DNA of 64,000 nt from Candidatus Terraquivivens ruidianensis (GTDB lineage Archaea > Thermoproteota > Nitrososphaeria_A > Caldarchaeales > Wolframiiraptoraceae): contig JALNLA010000001.1 of NCBI GenBank assembly GCA_023267975.1, positions 348,421 through 412,420 on the forward strand, written 5' to 3'. The first letter of the stretch is position 1. Each line of letters opens with the position of its first letter. This document shows positions 34,166 to 41,752 of the stretch, piece by piece. The position numbers were made by a program, and so were the translations under genes. The notes below the pieces were generated by a model. It saw only the letters and a list, made by a program, of their open reading frames with translations, was not told the origin of the DNA and searched no databases.

Positions 34166-34199
34166 AAACGGCCTGTCAAAAAATTGGTTTAGTAGGTCC

Positions 34200-34529
34200 T
34201 TATGCACCGAGTATAAAGAACGCGATGACTATGCCGTAGATAGCCAGCGCTTCGGCGAACGCAGCGACTATTATCGCCGTGGTCCTTATCTCGGGTCTCT
34301 CGGCAGCAGCTGCCAAGCCAGCCGAGCCAGCCCTCGCGATACCGAAGCCAGCCGATATGACAGCGACGCTAAATGCTATGGCGGCAGAAAGGGTCTTCGG
34401 AAAGAGTTCTGGCACTTCTTGGGGAGCAGCGGCCACCGGCGTCATAAATGATGCCACCAAAGAAAGCACGAGCAGGGACGCAAACACCAACTGACCAATA
34501 ACACCTAACTTCAACACCCTTAAGCGCAC
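34200..34529 (-). CDS. atpK: A-type ATP synthase membrane rotor subunit K (c subunit)
   Basis: A 109-residue proteolipid. An N-terminal signal-like or membrane segment (VIGQLVFASLLVLSLVASFMTPVAAA) precedes two conserved helices, AAIAFSVAVISAGFGIARAGSAGLAAAAERPE and IIVAAFAEALAIYGIVIAFFIL. The ion-binding glutamate is in AFAEALAIYG. There is no obvious Na+-binding pattern, so H+ is likely. The N-terminal extra segment is common in Thaumarchaeota-like sequences (family knowledge). It is last in the D-x-x-x-K run. Confidence 0.93.
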   Translation of the reverse strand: MRLRVLKLGVIGQLVFASLLVLSLVASFMTPVAAAPQEVPELFPKTLSAAIAFSVAVISAGFGIARAGSAGLAAAAERPEIRTTAIIVAAFAEALAIYGIVIAFFILGA

Positions 34530-34571
34530 CTCTTTTGCGTGAGGCTTTCAGTGCTTAGCATCTTATAAGGC

Positions 34572-34772
34572 TTATCGCAAAACGTTTCTCTTATACCTTT
34601 CAGCAAATACTACCACCAGCACGGTCCAGCATAGCGCGAATATTCCCCAGCCCAAAATTGAGAACGTATTGAGAAAATCTAACATCCTTAAGATTATCAG
34701 CAAAATGATTGGAGGACCTGTGAATAGTATGGCCAACAACGTTGACCTTAGCAGTAGCTCCCTACGTCTCAT
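34572..34772 (-). CDS. Small two-helix membrane protein in the ATP synthase D-K run
   Basis: A 66-residue protein with two hydrophobic helices (STLLAILFTGPPIILLIILRML and FSILGWGIFALCWTVLVVVFA) and basic ends (MRRRELLLR, ERYKRNVLR). It abuts the preceding 83-residue gene and precedes atpK by 42 bases. I do not recognise the family. A role in ATP synthase assembly, or analogous to the AtpI/AtpZ small membrane proteins, is possible but unproven. Confidence 0.65.
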   Translation of the reverse strand: MRRRELLLRSTLLAILFTGPPIILLIILRMLDFLNTFSILGWGIFALCWTVLVVVFAERYKRNVLR

Positions 34773-35023
34773 CAGGACACCCAGGATAACCCTCTTAAGG
34801 CGCTTAATATTGACGAAAGCCTGCGCCTCCTAAGCCTCTCTTTTTCACACGAGAGAACTTCATGGTGAGTTCTCCTAAGCGTGTTCATCTGTGCGGATTG
34901 GTCTTGCCTAGTCCTTTCGGCTATCTCCCTTCGGGCGTTAAGTTCTTCCTTTAGCCCCTCCCTCAATTTTCCGAGAAACTTCTCGGAGAACTTCTTTTTT
35001 ACGACCTTACCCGAAGCCACCAT
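34772..35023 (-). CDS. Unknown small basic helical protein in the ATP synthase D-K run
   Basis: An 83-residue, highly charged helical protein (KKKFSEKFLGKLREGLKEELNARREIAERTRQDQSAQMNTLRR), probably a coiled coil. It overlaps the next gene by a single base. No family is recognised. Helical character and location among atpD, atpK and small ORFs suggest a stalk-like or assembly role (inference). Confidence 0.6.
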   Translation of the reverse strand: MVASGKVVKKKFSEKFLGKLREGLKEELNARREIAERTRQDQSAQMNTLRRTHHEVLSCEKERLRRRRLSSILSALRGLSWVS

Positions 35024-35043
35024 ACGAACTCCTTCCTACATGG

Positions 35044-35187
35044 TCACCGTTGCTTACTCAGAACCTCATAGGCTTTTTTCAGAATTTCTTCTGTCTTGGA
35101 CCCTATGTCTTTCACGTACGCCTCCTTCTTATCCTTCACAACCTTCTTGGCCCTCTCGAAGACTTCCTCAACCTCCTTAACTTGCAT
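35044..35187 (-). CDS. Very small helical protein (47 residues) overlapping atpD
   Basis: ATG at 35187 lies inside the last codons of atpD (11-base overlap, so translation is likely coupled) and opens a 47-residue frame, MQVKEVEEVFERAKKVVKDK and onward to VLSKQR. It is a single charged amphipathic helix. The regular heptad-like pattern and coupling argue that it is real. It could be a diverged peripheral-stalk (H-like) subunit; this is inference. Confidence 0.55.
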   Translation of the reverse strand: MQVKEVEEVFERAKKVVKDKKEAYVKDIGSKTEEILKKAYEVLSKQR

Positions 35188-35833
35188 GCGAACCTACCTC
35201 CATTAACTCAAGCTTCTTTTTGACGTGCTTCAGCTTGACGAAATCGTCCCTTTCTCTCTCCTCGAGCGTCATGGATATGAACTTTATCGCGTCCTTGTAT
35301 TTGGGTATGACGACGTGCTCGAGGGCATTAAGGAGGCGCTGGGTCTTCTTCAACTCCTCGGCAAGCCTGAAGATGGCGTTCTCGAGTTCTGCTGCCCTGC
35401 AGACAGTGCCGACCAACTCCTTGAACATGCTGGCCGCCTCATCCAGCGAGACGGACGTATCCGCGAAGCCGTAGGTGAGCCCCATCCTTCCGCTATCTAC
35501 CTCCACTATGGGTATGCTTATCCCTATGATGGTCCTTGATTTTGCCCTGACGGAAACCGTTTCAGGAACGTTGGCGGCAACACTCTGCAACCTCAAAGGT
35601 CCCATGCTAAGCAAGCTCTCATGTAGAGCGCCGTAGGCTTTCATGAGCGGCTCCATGAGTTTTCGTCTCGCCTCCTCAGCCTCCTCTATGAGCTCGTTCA
35701 GCCTCCTTACGAGTATGTCCCTCTTGTCCTCCAGTATCCTGTAAACGTTTTGGGCAACCTGCAAGGAGCGGCGTATCCTTATCAGCTCCAACTTCGTCGG
35801 TAGGTACTTTCCGCCAAAGCTTACGGACAACAC
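35177..35833 (-). CDS. atpD: A-type ATP synthase subunit D (central stalk)
   Basis: About 218 residues, start GTG at 35833 or TTG at 35830 (a GGTGGTGGG run precedes). Two long helices form the rotor coiled coil (PTKLELIRIRRSLQVAQNVYRILEDKRDILVRRLNELIEEAEEARR and the C-terminal EELKKTQRLLNALEHVVIPKYKDAIKFI). The RRLNALEHVVIP-like segment near the C-terminus is a family hallmark. It is separated from atpB by 13 kb and is on the opposite strand. Confidence 0.93.
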   Translation of the reverse strand: MLSVSFGGKYLPTKLELIRIRRSLQVAQNVYRILEDKRDILVRRLNELIEEAEEARRKLMEPLMKAYGALHESLLSMGPLRLQSVAANVPETVSVRAKSRTIIGISIPIVEVDSGRMGLTYGFADTSVSLDEAASMFKELVGTVCRAAELENAIFRLAEELKKTQRLLNALEHVVIPKYKDAIKFISMTLEERERDDFVKLKHVKKKLELMEVGSHAS

Positions 35834-35878
35834 CCACCACCATTACCCGAAAACTCTATAATGCATTTGATGGTAGCA

Positions 35879-36700
35879 TCATAATAAAACAGGCTTTATT
35901 TCTTTCTTCACATGAAAGAGGCACTTCTCATGGCCAGTGTTTATACACTCGAGCTCCGTCACAGTCCAGTCTCCGCCGAACAACTTTGATAGGTAGCCTA
36001 CCAAAATGCCCCTGCGTAAGTTGCCGGCTGGTCCATTCACGACGCCTGACAGAAAGGTACACTCAACATGTTCCCATATCTTAATACGAAACTCGTCTTT
36101 CGAGATAGTGTCAAGCTCATACTTTGAAAACCAACCAAATATCCTTCCTGTTTGTAATGCAAGCTCTAGTAAAGTTTTCGGCGCCGCTCCAGCCTCTAAC
36201 AGCGGCTTGTAAGTGTTAGCCATGAATTCTCCCACCGTTAAACCTAAATGATACAGGAAAATTGCTGCACCTTCCCCAAACTTTTCGTACAAACCGTTGA
36301 ATAACCCCTTTAAGTGTGCATAAGTAAAAATCGTAGCCCTTTCGTTAAATATACTGAGCTCTTCGTAATATTGCGAGAAGGCTGCCGAGCCTACGGAGTT
36401 TATACTAAACTCATTATAATCAACATAACAAACTTCATCCATGCTTTCAAGCTCTTTTATCAAACTCCTAAAATCTGAGACTGGAACATCTGTAACGTCC
36501 AAGTAAATCGCATTGAATATGCCTTTGCTTTCTTCTGACGTAGCGCTTGTTATGCAACCAACCACGTTAATATTTCGGGTATGTATGGCGTTGAAAACTT
36601 TAGCGAGCGTACCAGGAACGTCCTTTAGGATGAGGTTGAGCGTCGTTACTCTTCTACCACGTCTAAACACCAACAAGGGTAAATCTAAGCTTTTGCCCAA
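35879..36700 (-). CDS. ACT-domain plus V4R-domain sensory protein
   Basis: A 273-residue protein. An ACT domain (about 18-95, LILKDVPGTLAKVFNAIHTRNINVVGCIT) is followed by a V4R (4-vinyl reductase-like) domain (about 120-265) with IWEHVECTFLSGVVNGPAGNLRRGILVGYLSKLFGGD and the Cys-rich end ELECINTGHEKCLFHV. V4R domains bind small hydrophobic ligands or metals and often regulate transcription; ACT domains bind amino acids. The combination would be a two-ligand sensor without an attached output domain. The partner is unknown. Confidence 0.8.
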   Translation of the reverse strand: MGKSLDLPLLVFRRGRRVTTLNLILKDVPGTLAKVFNAIHTRNINVVGCITSATSEESKGIFNAIYLDVTDVPVSDFRSLIKELESMDEVCYVDYNEFSINSVGSAAFSQYYEELSIFNERATIFTYAHLKGLFNGLYEKFGEGAAIFLYHLGLTVGEFMANTYKPLLEAGAAPKTLLELALQTGRIFGWFSKYELDTISKDEFRIKIWEHVECTFLSGVVNGPAGNLRRGILVGYLSKLFGGDWTVTELECINTGHEKCLFHVKKEIKPVLL

Positions 36701-36751
36701 GCATCAAGCACCGCCAATAAAATAAATTTTTTATTATATAACTATTATTAA

Positions 36752-37489
36752 TTACCGTGCGGGTACGAATGCACTCGTAACTTCTTCCCATCTGAGTACG
36801 AACATGAGCGGCCTAGCTCCGGTGGACTCAGCAATTTCGGATAGCAATGCCTTTACGCTGGACGGCTCGACACCCAGCTTAACTGAAAAGGCATAGCTAA
36901 GGGGCGTAAGAACCTTCATCTCGACGACATTATCGCTAACTCCTCTCGAATCCATGAACTCCTCGGCTTCAATCGGTGTAAGGTCCAGAGCTAGGACGGC
37001 ATCTAACCCGCCCCTCAGAAAGTCCATGAAAAAATTAACGGAAAGGTCCGAAATAGTCCCCTTCATGGGAATGATGCCTAAGGGGAGTCTCTCGACTATG
37101 CCAAATGTTCTGATAAACTCGCTCCGTCCTATCCTTTTTATCTTCAATCGTGCCATGAGTTTCTTAACAGGAATCGCAACTGTTGAGGTTTTACCACTTT
37201 CATTTGGGTATATAACGTGTATTTCCTTAGATGAACCAACCTCAGAAACCTTTGAGGTCCTTTCTTCTCCCTGCCCGACGGATACTGGATAGTAGCAAAG
37301 CTTGTCCAGCACGTTAAGCGTAAATTTCGCGCCATCACCCTTAACGACAAACCAGCCATCATCGTTAAACTCGACTGAAGCCTGCGTGTTGGCCCTTTCC
37401 AATAGTATGCGTAACCAAGAGTTCATGTCTGACAGAACCTTCGAGCTATCCTTTCTCCAAGTCCTCTCGGCTATAGGTATGGCAACCAT
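36752..37489 (-). CDS. Unknown 245-residue alpha/beta protein
   Basis: A soluble protein with alternating strands and helices (WLRILLERANTQASVEFNDDGWFVVKGDGAKFTLNV, AIPVKKLMARLKIKRIGRSEFIRTFGIVERLPLGIIPMKG, DAVLALDLTPIEAEEFMDS, ending RPLMFVLRWEEVTSAFVP). The sliding-clamp (PCNA) pattern was considered because of size but not found. No membrane helix or cysteine cluster is present. It is divergent from the acetamidase gene. I do not recognise the family. Confidence 0.75.
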   Translation of the reverse strand: MVAIPIAERTWRKDSSKVLSDMNSWLRILLERANTQASVEFNDDGWFVVKGDGAKFTLNVLDKLCYYPVSVGQGEERTSKVSEVGSSKEIHVIYPNESGKTSTVAIPVKKLMARLKIKRIGRSEFIRTFGIVERLPLGIIPMKGTISDLSVNFFMDFLRGGLDAVLALDLTPIEAEEFMDSRGVSDNVVEMKVLTPLSYAFSVKLGVEPSSVKALLSEIAESTGARPLMFVLRWEEVTSAFVPAR

Positions 37490-37574
37490 TCTAAACGAAC
37501 CAATTGGGGAGCTTGCCGAAAAACTTTAGCAAGTTTTAAATAAGTAATGCTAACAACATTATTAACGAAATCTT

Positions 37575-38897
37575 TTGTACGAGAAAGGCACGCAAAAAGT
37601 ATTGGATGCTTTACTGAACGATAAGTTTACGGATGGAATTATAGGACCAAGCGTAAAGATGCTGGGCCCGGTTAAAAACGGTGGCCTAATACTCTACGTA
37701 ACGACGCCGGGATGCTGGGGTCCGATGATCACACCTACTATAAGAGGAGGCCACGAGGTCAACGTTCCTGTAGCAGTCGATGATGCGTCTGTCGGTGATG
37801 CCGTAGCCATAAGTATCGAATCGATAAGGGTTAGGTCCAAAGCAACGTCGTCTGGAACGGACAGGCCTGTTAACGGCGCCTACGTCGGAGACCCTTACGT
37901 GGCAAAGAAGTGTCCCAACTGCGGTGAGCCTTGGCCGAAATCAGCACTCGAGGGCATAGGCTTGGAGGCAATAAAGTGCGAGAAGTGTGGTTCACCTTCG
38001 TCTCCCTTTAGGATGGTTAATGGTTACACAATCGTCTTCGACGAGCGTAGGTGTCTCGGCGTGGCTGTCAGAGAAGAGGTAGCAAGACGTCTCGCGGCCG
38101 ATGGTTACGCTTGGATGGACATACCGAGAAACTCAAGGCAATTCCCCGTGATAATTGCGGCTAAGGCTGACTTAGTAGGTCTCTCCATGAGGCTGAGACC
38201 GTTCCTTGGCCAGCTTGGAACCACACCCAGCGTCGACATACCTGACTCCCATAACGCTGGAGACTTCGGCACATTCCTTATAGGCGCGCCCCACAAGTAT
38301 GCGATAACTGAGCAGCAGTACAAGGAGTGTATAACGGACGGTCACCTCGACATAGACTCCGTGAGGGAGGGCGCTGTACTCGTCGCGCCCGTAAAGCTGG
38401 ATGGTGCTGGAATCTATGCTGGTGATGCCCATGCCCAGCAGGGAGATGGTGAAGTAGCCGGACACACAACGGACATCTCGGCCGAGGTTAAGGTTAGGGT
38501 AAACGTGATAAAAGGTCTGAACCTAAAAGGGCCGCTCCTCTTCCCACCACTTGAAGACCTACCGCCGCTAGCCAAGCCAATGTGTGTCGAAGAGTGGGCA
38601 CTCGTTAAGAGGCTGGCGAACGAATATGGCTTAGAACCAGAACCATGGTTGCCAGTCCAAGTCATAGGAACGGGTCCGAACATAAACAAGGCTGCCGAGA
38701 CGGGCTTTTCGAGAGCCTCCGAGCTATTCGATATGTCCGTGGATGAGGTGAGGAACAGGGTGACCGTGGCTGGTGCCGTGGAGATAGGTAGGCTGCCGGG
38801 CGTGGTTCAGGTCACGTTGCCCGTACCCGTGAAGAAGATGAAGGAGTTGCGGCTCTACGAGATAACCAAGAAGTTATACGCACCGCCCTTTGAATAA
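37575..38897 (+). CDS. Acetamidase/formamidase family protein with zinc-ribbon insertion
   Basis: A 440-residue amidohydrolase of the FmdA/AmdA family, TTG start. Diagnostic segments are GCWGPMITPTIRGGHEVNVPVAVDDASVGDAVAI and the active-site region YAGDAHAQQGDGEVAGHTTD. Between residues 112 and 140 sits CPNCGEPWPKSALEG plus CEKCG, a four-cysteine zinc ribbon not expected in the classical enzyme. It would release ammonia from small amides. The true substrate is unknown. Confidence 0.85.
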   Translation: MYEKGTQKVLDALLNDKFTDGIIGPSVKMLGPVKNGGLILYVTTPGCWGPMITPTIRGGHEVNVPVAVDDASVGDAVAISIESIRVRSKATSSGTDRPVNGAYVGDPYVAKKCPNCGEPWPKSALEGIGLEAIKCEKCGSPSSPFRMVNGYTIVFDERRCLGVAVREEVARRLAADGYAWMDIPRNSRQFPVIIAAKADLVGLSMRLRPFLGQLGTTPSVDIPDSHNAGDFGTFLIGAPHKYAITEQQYKECITDGHLDIDSVREGAVLVAPVKLDGAGIYAGDAHAQQGDGEVAGHTTDISAEVKVRVNVIKGLNLKGPLLFPPLEDLPPLAKPMCVEEWALVKRLANEYGLEPEPWLPVQVIGTGPNINKAAETGFSRASELFDMSVDEVRNRVTVAGAVEIGRLPGVVQVTLPVPVKKMKELRLYEITKKLYAPPFE

Positions 38898-39007
38898 AGA
38901 AGCTCAGCGCAACTAACTTTACCGTCGTTCGTTAGTTTTAGTGTGGGATATCGAAAGAACTAATCCGATTGCTTTATATTTTTGCGCGTAGCATACGTAT
39001 CTTTGGG

Positions 39008-39523
39008 GTGCCGGACTTCCTGTTGATAATCGACGAGGATACGGTCCTCGAGGTGATGAGGTTGGTCGGCGGCGAAGAGGCGGTCAGCATAGTGAGATTC
39101 CTAATAAAGAACCCGTCCAAAAGCGATGAGGAGATAGCCTCTGCCCTAGGAATGAATATAAAGGACGTGAGAAAAATTCTCCACAAACTCATCGAGTATT
39201 CCCTTCTTACGTATGAGGTAGCAAAGGACAAGGACACGGGACATAGGATATTCAGGTGGAGGGTTCAGCAGGACCAAGTCTTAGGCTATATAAAGACTCA
39301 GATAAGGAGGATGACAGAAAGGCTCAGGGCTAGGCTGGAGTACGAGCGGTCCCATCAGTTCTACTATTGCGGCACGAAGGGGTGCAGGAAGTATACTTTC
39401 GAAGAGGCCGTCGATAAACTCTTCAAATGTCCAGTATGCAATAACACGTTGAACTACTACGATAACAGCAGGATGATAGAGGCGCTTACGCAGAAACTTC
39501 AGGTCTTGGAGAAAGCGATTTAG
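39008..39523 (+). CDS. tfe: Transcription factor E alpha (TFE)
   Basis: About 171 residues. A winged helix (VGGEEAVSIVRFLIKNPSKSDEEIASALGMNIKDVRKILHKLIEYSLL) is followed by a coiled linker and a zinc ribbon (YYCGTKGCRKYTF and FKCPVCNNTLNYYDN). It helps open promoters with TBP, TFB and RNA polymerase. The frame is open to 38969, but a TATA-like CTTTATATTTTT occupies 38972-38983 inside that extension. GTG at 39008, about 30 bases further, is the likely leaderless start. Confidence 0.93.
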   Translation: MPDFLLIIDEDTVLEVMRLVGGEEAVSIVRFLIKNPSKSDEEIASALGMNIKDVRKILHKLIEYSLLTYEVAKDKDTGHRIFRWRVQQDQVLGYIKTQIRRMTERLRARLEYERSHQFYYCGTKGCRKYTFEEAVDKLFKCPVCNNTLNYYDNSRMIEALTQKLQVLEKAI

Positions 39524-39546
39524 TCTCCCACCCGCATCTAAATTGT

Positions 39547-40077
39547 ATGAAATTGGTCGTCTTGAGGCTGGGCCATAGGTTACACAGAGACGAAAGGGTT
39601 ACGACGCACGTTTGCCTGACCGCTAGGGCATTCGGTTGCGATGGCATCATCATTTCGGGACAGCCGGATGAGGGTGTGAAGAAATCTGTGGAGGACGTAG
39701 TCCAGAGATTCGGCGGCAAGTTCTTCATTGAGATAAGGCAAGACTGGATGAAAGTTATGAAAGGTTGGCTGGAGTCCGGGGGCGAAGTGGTGCACCTGAC
39801 TATGTACGGGCTCCCGTTGCCTGAGGTCATCGAAGGGATAAGGTCCTCTGACAAGGATAAGCTCATCGTCGTAGGCTCCGAGAAGGTACCGAGGAAAGTT
39901 TACGAGATGGCAACATGGAATGTATCCGTGACGAGCCAACCAATATCCGAGGTTGCGGCGCTGGCCGTCTTCCTTGACTGGTTCCAGCAGCATCGTGAAT
40001 TTTACATAAACTTCGAGAATGCAAAAATTAAGGTGATCCCCTCACCAAGGGAAAAGAAGGTAGTACGTCTTGCATAG
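39547..40077 (+). CDS. trm56: tRNA (cytidine(56)-2'-O)-methyltransferase
   Basis: A 176-residue SPOUT methyltransferase starting MKLVVLRLGHRLHRDERVTTHVCLTARAFG, the signature of archaeal aTrm56. LIVVGSEKVPRKVYEMATWNVSVTSQPISEVAALAVFLD forms the deep trefoil knot that binds S-adenosylmethionine. It methylates the ribose of C56 in the T loop of tRNAs. It follows tfe by 23 bases and may be cotranscribed. Confidence 0.93.
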   Translation: MKLVVLRLGHRLHRDERVTTHVCLTARAFGCDGIIISGQPDEGVKKSVEDVVQRFGGKFFIEIRQDWMKVMKGWLESGGEVVHLTMYGLPLPEVIEGIRSSDKDKLIVVGSEKVPRKVYEMATWNVSVTSQPISEVAALAVFLDWFQQHREFYINFENAKIKVIPSPREKKVVRLA

Positions 40078-40166
40078 TGGACCAAAGAGTGTACGGGCGC
40101 CTCACTATATTGTCGTCTTATCAAAGAAAGCGCGTTTGTAAAGTCGTAGGGCTCTTTATCCTCTTG

Positions 40167-40952
40167 CTAGATGCTTATCCCGAAAATACTTAAGATGAAT
40201 TTTAGAGAAACGTATAGGAAGACGATTCCGAAGACCAGTTTTATATAAGAGGCTGGAACCTTTGGTACAAGTCTTGAACCTATCTGCGCTCCTATTGCCG
40301 TTCCAGCTCCAAGGGATAGCGCAGCAACCACATCTACCAATCCTTGATATATCTTGAACGCTCCCGAAATGACCGCCATGCTTATGAATGATGCTAAAGA
40401 CGTTCCTACAGCTATCTTAACAGGTGATCCGAGAAGATATATCATCGAAGGAACTAAAGCGTAGCCACCCCCTAGACCGACGATACCCGTTAGCACCCCT
40501 ATGATGAGCCCTATTGATGATTTAGCTAAAGCACTTCCAGGAACGAGGTTTCCAGTTTTTGCCTCCACTCTTCTCTTAATACCTCCCTCGTATATCATTC
40601 TTAGAGAAACGTATAGAAAGGCTACTCCTAAGATAATTTTTAGTAATGGTAGTTGTCCCACTAGATACTGGAAAGTAATCGAACCGAGTAACGCACCTAC
40701 TGCGCCTGACATGGCCACGATTATTGTAGTTCTATAATCCACGTTTCTTATCTTTATATGGGCTATCGAGCCTGATGTTGCCGTGATTATAACGGCAGTA
40801 ATAGTCGTCCCAATGGCTACAGGCAAGTTATAGTTGAAGAGGAAGTAAAGGGCTGGAAGCATCACAACACATCCACCAGTTCCCAAGAATCCCCCAAGAA
40901 TCCCTGCAAGCAAACCAAAGATTATTAAAACAATTACGAATATTATCTCCAT
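40167..40952 (-). CDS. TauE/SafE (TSUP) family anion exporter
   Basis: About 261 residues from ATG at 40952. Eight or so hydrophobic helices with the paired family motif, GGFLGTGGCVVMLPALYF near the N-terminus and LTGIVGLGGGYALVPSMIYLL in the second half. TSUP proteins move sulfite, sulfonates or other sulfur anions across the membrane. It is divergent from an ArsR gene, from which it is separated by a 30-bp perfect palindrome; the regulator probably controls both. The frame is open to 40973, inside the palindrome. Confidence 0.85.
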   Translation of the reverse strand: MEIIFVIVLIIFGLLAGILGGFLGTGGCVVMLPALYFLFNYNLPVAIGTTITAVIITATSGSIAHIKIRNVDYRTTIIVAMSGAVGALLGSITFQYLVGQLPLLKIILGVAFLYVSLRMIYEGGIKRRVEAKTGNLVPGSALAKSSIGLIIGVLTGIVGLGGGYALVPSMIYLLGSPVKIAVGTSLASFISMAVISGAFKIYQGLVDVVAALSLGAGTAIGAQIGSRLVPKVPASYIKLVFGIVFLYVSLKFILSIFGISI

Positions 40953-40971
40953 AGATGCCCAGATATTGTCC

Positions 40972-41001
40972 AATATAGCTATATTTAAATATAGCTATAT
41001 T
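40972..41001. promoter_or_regulatory. 30-bp perfect palindromic operator/bidirectional promoter
   Basis: The 30 bases from AATATAGCTATAT through TTTAAAT to ATAGCTATATT are identical to their reverse complement. Two ATATAGCTATAT half-palindromes flank a central TTTAAA that can serve as TATA element in both directions. The starts of the TauE/SafE gene (40952) and of ArsR (41014) lie about 35 and 28 bases from its centre. Binding by the ArsR protein would shut both promoters. Confidence 0.8.
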
Positions 41002-41013
41002 TTACTTTTGAAT

Positions 41014-41337
41014 ATGCATCTAAAAATGAGAAACCTAAACAGGTTTAAAGCTAAAATCTTCAGAACTCTCTCAGACCCTGCGAGGCTTAAAATTCTGGAA
41101 TGCTTGCGTAACGGAGAAAAGTGCGTCTGCGAAATCGTCTCATATGTTGGGATAGCCCAGCCGATGGTTTCTAGGCATTTATCCATTCTAAAGAAGTGCG
41201 GGCTCATTATGGACAGGAGAGAGGGAAACAAGCGGTTCTATTCTGTGACCAATCCAGCCATATTCAAGGTAATCGACATGATTGACAAAAGCTTTGCGGA
41301 TATTCTTACAAAACACGTTATTAAGCAAATAGTTTAA
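41014..41337 (+). CDS. ArsR-family regulator divergent from the TSUP exporter
   Basis: About 107 residues from ATG at 41014. KAKIFRTLSDPARLKILECLRNGEKCVCEIVSYVGIAQPMVSRHLSILKKCGLI is a classical ArsR winged helix. KCVCEI matches the ELCVC(E/D)L motif that binds As(III), Sb(III) or other soft ligands or senses thiols. A reading from 40966 is open but lies within the operator palindrome. Autoregulation and control of the exporter are inferred. Confidence 0.85.
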   Translation: MHLKMRNLNRFKAKIFRTLSDPARLKILECLRNGEKCVCEIVSYVGIAQPMVSRHLSILKKCGLIMDRREGNKRFYSVTNPAIFKVIDMIDKSFADILTKHVIKQIV

Positions 41338-41369
41338 AGGAAAAGCAATACGCCAAATACCCAAATAGT

Positions 41370-41466
41370 TGGTGGGCCGGCCCGGATTCGAACCGGGGAT
41401 TTCCACCGCTTCCTGTAGTCTTAGCCTAAGTCAGGGTGGCGTCATACCAGGCTAGACCACCGGCCC
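41370..41466 (-). tRNA. tRNA-Val (GAC) with one intron
   Basis: On the minus strand, acceptor GGGCCGG pairs with CCGGCCC, discriminator A, encoded CCA (41370-41372). T arm is CCCGG-TTCGAAT-CCGGG and anticodon stem CCACC/GGTGG. The stem encloses 27 bases beginning CTGAC, so anticodon GAC with an intron of about 20 bases (best placed at 41410-41429, between positions 36 and 37, supported by CCTG/CAGG pairing). The bulge on the 3' side is larger than the standard 3, so the cut site is uncertain by a base. Confidence 0.8.
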
Positions 41467-41563
41467 TAAGTATTCAAACCCCAAGCTGTTGATATATATC
41501 TATATCCTTAAACAGACGTCTTTCGGACGGCTGATGGATTTTCAACGTGAACGTAACGCGAGG

Positions 41564-41752
41564 CTACGCGCGATTCCCGTTTGCTTGCTGCGCTCCGTAC
41601 GGCTGAGCCTCCTGTTCGTTGAATTTCTCCAACAACCTCCTGATGGCGTCCTTAACGAACTCCGCCCTACTGCTATACCCTGCCTTGTACAGTATCCTAT
41701 CTATTTGAAGACCTATCTCCTCTGGAATCTTCACGGTTACGTAGCGTGTCAT
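41564..41752 (-). CDS. Ribbon-helix-helix (CopG-like) DNA-binding protein
   Basis: A 62-residue protein beginning MTRYVTVKIPEEIGLQIDRI, then AGYSSRAEFVKDAIRRLLEKF: a beta strand and two helices as in CopG/MetJ-type dimers. A polar, disordered tail (NEQEAQPYGAQQANGNRA) follows. No toxin is adjacent. Likely a small transcription regulator. Confidence 0.85.
   Translation of the reverse strand: MTRYVTVKIPEEIGLQIDRILYKAGYSSRAEFVKDAIRRLLEKFNEQEAQPYGAQQANGNRA

Noticed and set aside
34134..34451. Plus-strand 105-codon frame opposite atpK
   Set aside because: Antisense to the clear proteolipid gene; low-complexity Arg/Ser/Tyr-rich translation, no support.
36752..37489. Possible sliding clamp (PCNA)
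   Set aside because: Length is right, but the clamp motifs and the two-domain repeat pattern are not present; left as unknown.
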